DNA from: Pseudomonadota bacterium
GTDB taxonomy: Bacteria; Pseudomonadota; Alphaproteobacteria; Caulobacterales; Caulobacteraceae
Direction of reading: 5' to 3'
Assembly: GCA_023434265.1 (NCBI GenBank)
Contig: JAEYTA010000053.1
Coordinates: forward strand, 1-10,973
Length of the DNA: 10,973 nucleotides
The notes beneath the pieces are model-generated. The model was not told where the DNA came from and searched no databases. It saw nothing but the letters and a program-made list of their open reading frames with translations. Numbering within the stretch: position 1 is the first letter of the stretch; each line of letters starts with the position of its first letter. The translations under genes were made by a program, and so were the position numbers. Shown piece by piece: positions 6,791 to 10,973 of the stretch.

Positions 6791-8043
6791 AGAGCGGGCT
6801 CGGCGGGCGCCGCGGCGGCGACGGGTTCGGACAGGGCGGCGATAGCGGCCAGCAGGGCGGCCTCGCCGTCGGCCTCGGCGATCAGATCGGGCGTCACCCC
6901 GCGCTTCTCCAGTCGCACGCCGGCGGCGGTGACGAAGTCGGCGCGGCTGAGCGTCAGCTTGCCCCCGTCGGGTAGACGGGTCTCCTGCGAAATCAGCACG
7001 GCGCCGGCGGTCGGCTCGCCGATGACCACGGCGCGGCCGGCCTCCTGCAGGGCGGCGGGGGTCAGCTCGGCGGCGCTGCGGCTGTCGCCGTCGACCAGAA
7101 CGGCGACGTCGTTCGGGGCCGGTCCGTCGAGCGGGCCGCAGCCGCCGGCGGTGCGCATCTCGATGGCGCGGCCCGAGCGGCCGGTGCGGGTGGCCCAGGC
7201 CAGATCGCGAGGAAGGAAGCAGCTCAGCACCGCATCGGCCTCCATCAGCCGGCCGCCGGGATTTCCGCGCAGGTCGATGACCACGTCCGTCTCCGCGCCG
7301 GTGCGGGCCAGCTCCTCGCCCATCCAGTGGCCGAGACCCGCCTCGAAGCCGTCGACACGCAGCACCACCACGCCCGCCCGCGAGCGGTCGGCGACGAAGG
7401 CCGGTTCGGGCTCGAGAATCTCCGGGACCACCTCGAGCGGACGCGGCGCGCCGGCGGCGTCGGTGAAGGCGAGGTGGACGGGGCGGCCCGCCTCGACGTC
7501 CTGCTCGGGGCTCCACTGGCCGGGGCCGCCAGTGGCGAGGGTCCAGCCGGCCTCGACGCCGGCGCGGGCCGCAGGGGCGCCCGGGCGGACGCGCTCGACG
7601 CGATAGAGGCCCGAGCCGGGATCGATCACGCGCAGCGACACCCCGATGGCGGGACGGCGCTCTCGGAGCGTGTCCTGGCGGCGCGCCACGGCCGGCGGCG
7701 CCGCGCCGGCGTGCTCGTCGTCGAGCAGATCGAGCATTTCGTTCAGCGTGGCGTAGAGGGCCCGGTCGTCCGGCGCCGCCAGGGCGCGCGGCCGGAAGGC
7801 GCGACGCGCGGCGTTCCAGTCCACGCCGTGCAGGTTCGGGTCGTAGTAGTGGCCGCGCACGTCGTTCCAGACGCGGTCGAAGACGCGCCGGTTCATGCGC
7901 GCCCGCTCGCGATCCGGCGGGGCGGCGTCGAGAACCGCGGCGGCCGGGGCTTCCGGCGCCCGCGCGAACGCCGGCGCCGCCGTCAGGACGAGGCCGACGG
8001 CGGCCGCGATGGCCAGACGATCGAGAAGGCGGCGGGACCCCAT
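6787..8043 (-). CDS. Secreted PDZ-containing S41-family peptidase, likely non-Lys type
   Basis: The 418-residue protein starts with a signal peptide (RR, hydrophobic 10-22, APAFA cleavage near 28). An N-terminal helical part (45-120) resembles the CtpA/tail-specific fold and contains DDEHAG with His111. A PDZ domain spans about 131-207 (IGVSLRV, GLYRVERVRPGAPAARAGVE). The S41 core shows VVLRVDGFEAG (226-236), DLRGNPGG (257-264), the serine motif SRSAAE with Ser323, and GEPTAGAVL (342-350). In classical CtpA-type enzymes a lysine follows the serine by 25 residues in a GKG context; here that position is Ala348. It may therefore work by a histidine-based mechanism or be catalytically altered. 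RGVTPDLI (381-388) is the usual C-terminal strand. No good Shine-Dalgarno precedes the ATG, so the start is less certain. The 56-base gap upstream shows only a short CCCGGG-centred inverted repeat, and the EF-hand gene could read through into it. Confidence 0.85.
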   Translation of the reverse strand: MGSRRLLDRLAIAAAVGLVLTAAPAFARAPEAPAAAVLDAAPPDRERARMNRRVFDRVWNDVRGHYYDPNLHGVDWNAARRAFRPRALAAPDDRALYATLNEMLDLLDDEHAGAAPPAVARRQDTLRERRPAIGVSLRVIDPGSGLYRVERVRPGAPAARAGVEAGWTLATGGPGQWSPEQDVEAGRPVHLAFTDAAGAPRPLEVVPEILEPEPAFVADRSRAGVVVLRVDGFEAGLGHWMGEELARTGAETDVVIDLRGNPGGRLMEADAVLSCFLPRDLAWATRTGRSGRAIEMRTAGGCGPLDGPAPNDVAVLVDGDSRSAAELTPAALQEAGRAVVIGEPTAGAVLISQETRLPDGGKLTLSRADFVTAAGVRLEKRGVTPDLIAEADGEAALLAAIAALSEPVAAAAPAEPAL

Positions 8044-8099
8044 GGATCGACGTTAGGGCGCCGATCCCGGGTCCGCAAAATCACGAACGCGCTGGCGGT

Positions 8100-8717
8100 T
8101 CACTCCGCCCCGTCTCGCTCCACGCGCCGGGTGATTACCGGGATCTCGCCGTTTCCGCCGCGCTCCCCCTCCTCGAGGAAGCCGGAGCGGTCGGCGTCCA
8201 TGCGGGCGAAGGCCTCGCGCAGTCGGGCGGTGAACTCGGCCTCGCTGACCTTGCCGTCGCCGTCTGCGTCCATGCGGTGGCCGTCATGACCCTCCGCCGA
8301 GTCGAAGTGGAGGACGTGCGGACCGCCCTCGCCGCCTGGACCGCGGATGACGATCCCGTGGCCTTCGCCTGGCGCGCCGGAACCGTCGGGCCGGCGCAGC
8401 TCGAAGCGGTGCATGCCCGGCTCGCCGCCGCGCACGATGATCACGTCATGCCCGTCCGGGCCGTGATGCGCGGCCATCTCCTCGCCGGAGAGACGACCGT
8501 CGCCGTCCTTGTCCATACGCGCGAAAGCCTCGTTCATCGGCGAGGCGAACTCCTCGCGGGTGATCTGGCCGTCGCCGTCGCGGTCCATGGCCGCGCGCCC
8601 GTGCGGCCCCATCATCATGAAACGGGCGTGCGCCTCCGGCGGCGCCGGCGGCGCGGGCGGGGCCGGCGGCTCCTGCAGCAAGGCGGCGGACAGGGCGATC
8701 AGGGTCAGCATGGGCAT
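8100..8717 (-). CDS. Secreted four-EF-hand calcium-binding protein
   Basis: From the ATG at 8717 the product is 205 residues. A short hydrophobic segment (3-14) is followed by a proline-rich spacer (17-27), then two pairs of EF-hand loops: DRDGDGQITREE (45-56), DKDGDGRLSGEE (69-80), DADGDGKVSEAE (150-161) and DADRSGFLEEGE (174-185). The first three have ideal ligands at positions 1, 3, 5 and 12; the fourth has Ser at position 5. The middle (85-148) is rich in Gly and His and appears to contain a twofold repeat. The product probably binds calcium in the periplasm. Start choice is uncertain: the ATG at 8717 has GGAG only four bases away, the in-frame ATG at 8711 is spaced better, and a GTG farther upstream would add RRRQR before the hydrophobic segment, making a better signal peptide. 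It is divergent from the OmpR-like regulator gene and shares its control region. Confidence 0.85.
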   Translation of the reverse strand: MPMLTLIALSAALLQEPPAPPAPPAPPEAHARFMMMGPHGRAAMDRDGDGQITREEFASPMNEAFARMDKDGDGRLSGEEMAAHHGPDGHDVIIVRGGEPGMHRFELRRPDGSGAPGEGHGIVIRGPGGEGGPHVLHFDSAEGHDGHRMDADGDGKVSEAEFTARLREAFARMDADRSGFLEEGERGGNGEIPVITRRVERDGAE

Positions 8718-8766
8718 GGAGCTCCGTTGGCGTCGGCGGCAGATGAGCACGGCGAGCCTGCCGGGG

Positions 8767-8804
8767 TGTTTCAGGTCCGGAGGGAAATGTTTCAGCGCTG
8801 AAAT
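8767..8804. promoter_or_regulatory. Candidate response-regulator binding region (TGTTTCAG repeats)
   Basis: The divergent region between the EF-hand gene and the regulator gene holds two identical direct repeats TGTTTCAG at 8767-8774 and 8788-8795, with starts 21 bp apart, so both lie on the same face of the helix. The second is half of a perfect 14-bp palindrome, TTTCAGCGCTGAAA (8790-8803). OmpR-family dimers typically bind direct repeats, so autoregulation and control of the EF-hand gene by the adjacent regulator is likely. No clear -35/-10 pair was found in either direction, which fits an activator-dependent promoter. Confidence 0.5.
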
Positions 8805-8837
8805 GACGGCGACCGGCGGCTCGGCCATGATGACGGC

Positions 8838-9554
8838 ATGCAGACAGAGACCCCGCGCATCCTCGTCGTCGACGACGATCCCGGCATCCGCGAGGTGCTG
8901 TGCGACTACCTCGGCCAGCACGGCTACGAGACCGCAGGGGCGGCCTCTGCGGCCGAGATGGACCGCGCCATGGCCGCGCGGACCCCGGACCTGATCGTGC
9001 TGGACCTGATGATGCCGGGCGAGGACGGGCTGTCGGTCTGCCGCCGCCTCGCCGGCAAGGGGCCGCCGGTGGTGATGCTCAGCGCCATGGGCGAGGACAC
9101 CGACCGGATCATCGGCCTCGAGTTGGGGGCCGACGATTACCTCGCCAAGCCCTGCAACCCGCGCGAACTGCTGGCGCGGGTGCGGGCGGTGCTGCGCCGG
9201 CCACGCGAGGAGCCGGCGGCCGAGGGCCCGGCGTTGCTGTTCGCCGGCTGGCGGCTGGATCTGCTGCGGCGCGAGCTGACCCGGCCGGACGGCGAGATCG
9301 TCGCGCTGTCCGCCGGCGAGTTCGCCCTGCTGCGCGCCTTCGCCGAACGGCCGGGGCGGGTCCTGACCCGCGACCAGCTGCTGGAGCGGGCGCGAGGGGC
9401 CGACGCCGACGTGTTCGACCGGGCGATGGATGTGCAGATAAGCCGGCTGCGCAAGAAACTGGACGACGGCTCGGGGCTGGAGATGATCCAGACCCTGCGC
9501 GGCGAGGGCTACATGTTCGACGTCAAGGTCGAGCGCCGGCGGGGGGCCTCGTGA
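8838..9554 (+). CDS. OmpR-family DNA-binding response regulator
   Basis: The 238-residue protein has a receiver domain (7-120) with the acidic pair Asp12/Asp13, the phospho-acceptor Asp56 in VLDLMMPGEDG, Ser82 at the switch Ser/Thr position, and Lys104 in LAKPCNPREL. The C-terminal winged helix (about 133-230) shows LSAGEFALLRAFAERPGRVL, the recognition-helix region DRAMDVQISRLRKKL and the final hairpin TLRGEGYMF. The receiver, especially GEDTDRIIGLELGADDYLAKP, is strikingly close to E. coli OmpR, so this is an OmpR/EnvZ-type system; whether it controls porins cannot be said. The ATG is fixed by the family N-terminus (ETPRILVVDDD), since the two ATGs just upstream (8827, 8830) are out of frame. 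The Shine-Dalgarno is weak. It overlaps the kinase gene by four bases (GTGA) and is probably autoregulated through the repeats upstream. Confidence 0.95.
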   Translation: MQTETPRILVVDDDPGIREVLCDYLGQHGYETAGAASAAEMDRAMAARTPDLIVLDLMMPGEDGLSVCRRLAGKGPPVVMLSAMGEDTDRIIGLELGADDYLAKPCNPRELLARVRAVLRRPREEPAAEGPALLFAGWRLDLLRRELTRPDGEIVALSAGEFALLRAFAERPGRVLTRDQLLERARGADADVFDRAMDVQISRLRKKLDDGSGLEMIQTLRGEGYMFDVKVERRRGAS

Positions 9555-10973
9555 AGCGCCCGGGCCCCCTGCCCGTCGTGGTCCAGGTCGGCGCGCTGGC
9601 GGCTCTGGCCGTTGTCATGTCGCAGGCCGTGGCCTTCGCCGTGGTGGTGCTGGCGCCGGAGCCGCGGCCGGCCGGGTTCAGCATCGCCGCGGCCGCCCGG
9701 GCGCTGAAGGGGGAAGCCGCCGAGACGGCGGACGGCCGGACCCTGCGCCGGCGCCTGACCGACCGGCCGGTGGAGCGCAGCGCGCTCGACCACGGCAATC
9801 CGCTGGCGCTGGCCATCCGCGCCGGCCTGGCCAACAGCCTGGACGTGCCGGTCGAGCGCGTGACGGTCACGGTCGAGGCGCCGGTGCGTTGGCGCCTCGG
9901 CGGGCCCGGCATGATCCGGCGCGGCGAGGTCGAAGACCGCCGCAGCGAGAGCTTCGTCTTCGTCCGCCGCGGAGAGGACGTGATCGTTCCCCGCCCGCCC
10001 GCGCCCCCGTCCGCGCCCCCTCCGCCCGATCCGGAAGAGGTGCGACTCCACGCCCGGGTGCATGGGCGGCTCGCCGCCGGCGAGCCGATCGTGATCGGCG
10101 AGGAGGCGCGCCATTTCACGGTCATGGCCGACCGGCTGACCTTCGCGCCCTTCTCCGCCTCGCTGCGACTGGACGACGGGCGCTGGGCCACGGTGGAGCC
10201 GCCGCGCGACGCCCTGTCGCCATGGCAGTTGCGGGTACTGCTGGCGCTGGGCATCTCCATGCTTCTGCTGGCCCCGCTGGTGTGGCTGATGGCGCGGCGA
10301 CTGACCCGGCCGATCCGGGTGTTCGCCGAGGCGGCCGAGCGGCTGGGCGCCGACCCCGACGCGCCGCCGCTGACGCCGTCCGGCCCCAGCGAGGTGCGCA
10401 CCGCCATCCACGCCTTCAACGACATGCAGGCCTCCCTGCGCGCGCACATGCGGCAGCGGACGCAGACGGTGGCGGCGATCGCCCACGACCTGCGCACGCC
10501 GCTGACCCGGCTGCGCTTCCGGGCCGAGCAGGTTCCGGCCAGGGTGCGCGACCGGATGGCATCGGACATCGAGGAGATGGACGCCCTGATCGCCCAGGCC
10601 ATGGCCTTCGTGCGCGGCGAGACGACGCCAGAGGCGCGGGAGCCGCTCGATCTCGACGCGCTGGCGGCCGACTGCGCCGGCGGCTTCGCCGAGACGGGGG
10701 CGGCGGTCATGTTCGAAGGAGGCGGTTCCCTGCCCGTGCTGGGCGACCCGGCCGGCCTGCGCCGGGCGCTGGGCAACCTGATCGGCAATGCCGTGAAGTA
10801 CGGGGGCAGCTCACGGGTGCGGGCGTTCGCGGACGGCGGCGCGGCCGTGGTCGAGATCGAGGACGACGGGCCCGGCCTGCCCGACGAGGAACTGGAGGCC
10901 GTGTTCGAACCCTTCCAGCGCGGCGAACGCTCGCGCAGCCGCGAGACCGGCGGCGCGGGGCTCGGCCTGACCG
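9551..10973 (+). CDS. EnvZ-like sensor histidine kinase, 3' end outside window
   Basis: The frame is open from a GTG at 9551 to the window end (474 residues visible). It shows TM1 (about 9-35), a periplasmic domain (about 36-225) with a proline-rich stretch at 147-163, TM2 (about 228-247), and a HAMP linker (about 248-300). The DHp helix has the phospho-accepting His312 in AHDLRTPLTRLR, as in EnvZ. The HATPase part carries the N-box NLIGNAVKYG, the G1 box EDDGPGLP and a G2 box GGAGLGL right at the edge, so only a few tens of residues are missing. It should phosphorylate and dephosphorylate the adjacent regulator, with which it is translationally coupled (GTGA overlap). The periplasmic domain is not one I recognise. 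Its position beside an EF-hand protein gene suggests calcium or envelope state as signal, but that is inference. Confidence 0.93.
   Translation, partial: MKRPGPLPVVVQVGALAALAVVMSQAVAFAVVVLAPEPRPAGFSIAAAARALKGEAAETADGRTLRRRLTDRPVERSALDHGNPLALAIRAGLANSLDVPVERVTVTVEAPVRWRLGGPGMIRRGEVEDRRSESFVFVRRGEDVIVPRPPAPPSAPPPPDPEEVRLHARVHGRLAAGEPIVIGEEARHFTVMADRLTFAPFSASLRLDDGRWATVEPPRDALSPWQLRVLLALGISMLLLAPLVWLMARRLTRPIRVFAEAAERLGADPDAPPLTPSGPSEVRTAIHAFNDMQASLRAHMRQRTQTVAAIAHDLRTPLTRLRFRAEQVPARVRDRMASDIEEMDALIAQAMAFVRGETTPEAREPLDLDALAADCAGGFAETGAAVMFEGGGSLPVLGDPAGLRRALGNLIGNAVKYGGSSRVRAFADGGAAVVEIEDDGPGLPDEELEAVFEPFQRGERSRSRETGGAGLGLT

Noticed and set aside
5528..7516. 662-codon minus-strand frame opposite purT and running into the S41 gene
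   Set aside because: Arginine-rich nonsense-like product; overlaps two recognisable genes in other frames.
2035..8799. Shared AGCGCT core in the MarR operator (2035-2040) and the regulator palindrome (8794-8799)
   Set aside because: A self-complementary 6-mer is expected by chance at the centre of palindromes in GC-rich DNA; the flanking half-sites differ, so common control is not supported.
8718..8921. N-terminal extension of the EF-hand frame into the regulator gene
   Set aside because: It would overlap the response-regulator start and the operator-like repeats, and it places the hydrophobic secretion segment internally. A modest GTG extension remains possible.
9509..10788. Two long minus-strand frames opposite the histidine kinase
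   Set aside because: The kinase motifs (H, N and G boxes) are intact in the plus frame; the antisense products show no family features.

Overview
This is a GC-rich, densely coded chromosomal stretch that looks alphaproteobacterial, probably Caulobacterales (Brevundimonas/Caulobacter-like). That placement is an inference. It rests on the base composition and on the gene neighbourhood: a DUF4164 gene, zapA and a 6S-like RNA on one strand, with transketolase divergent to them. I know this arrangement from alphaproteobacterial genomes but could not check it here. No mobile element, CRISPR array, tRNA or rRNA is visible. No gene-free gap exceeds about 190 bases; the longest is the left end, which holds the RNA gene.

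Left third, minus strand (1-2654). In transcription order there is a DUF4164 coiled-coil gene, zapA (FtsZ-ring regulator), a MarR-type repressor gene, a secreted S41-family peptidase gene that overlaps marR by one base, and a structured RNA that runs off the window and is most likely 6S RNA (ssrS). The RNA has its own promoter. The marR-S41 pair sits between zapA and the RNA, which are usually closer together. A 24-bp imperfect palindrome just upstream of marR is the probable MarR operator.

Middle, plus strand (2752-6790). A probable operon holds transketolase (GTG start), a secreted alpha/beta-hydrolase esterase (one-base overlap), and PurT, the formate-dependent GAR transformylase. Transketolase supplies pentose phosphate and PurT consumes formate in purine synthesis, so nucleotide supply plausibly links them; the esterase is the outlier. 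The operon collides tail-to-tail with a minus-strand PDZ-S41 peptidase gene. The two stop codons share one CTAG, so no terminator fits between them.

Right third (8100-10973). A minus-strand gene for a secreted protein with four EF-hands is divergent from an OmpR-like response regulator and an EnvZ-like sensor kinase. The kinase gene is cut by the window end. The shared intergenic region carries two direct TGTTTCAG repeats 21 bp apart, and the second is half of a perfect 14-bp palindrome. This looks like a self-contained regulatory module in which the two-component system controls, and may sense with the help of, a periplasmic calcium-binding protein. It is the most attractive candidate for a little-described system here.

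Both S41 proteins keep the nucleophilic serine but lack the lysine of the classical Ser/Lys CtpA-type proteases. They probably use a histidine-based or otherwise non-canonical mechanism.
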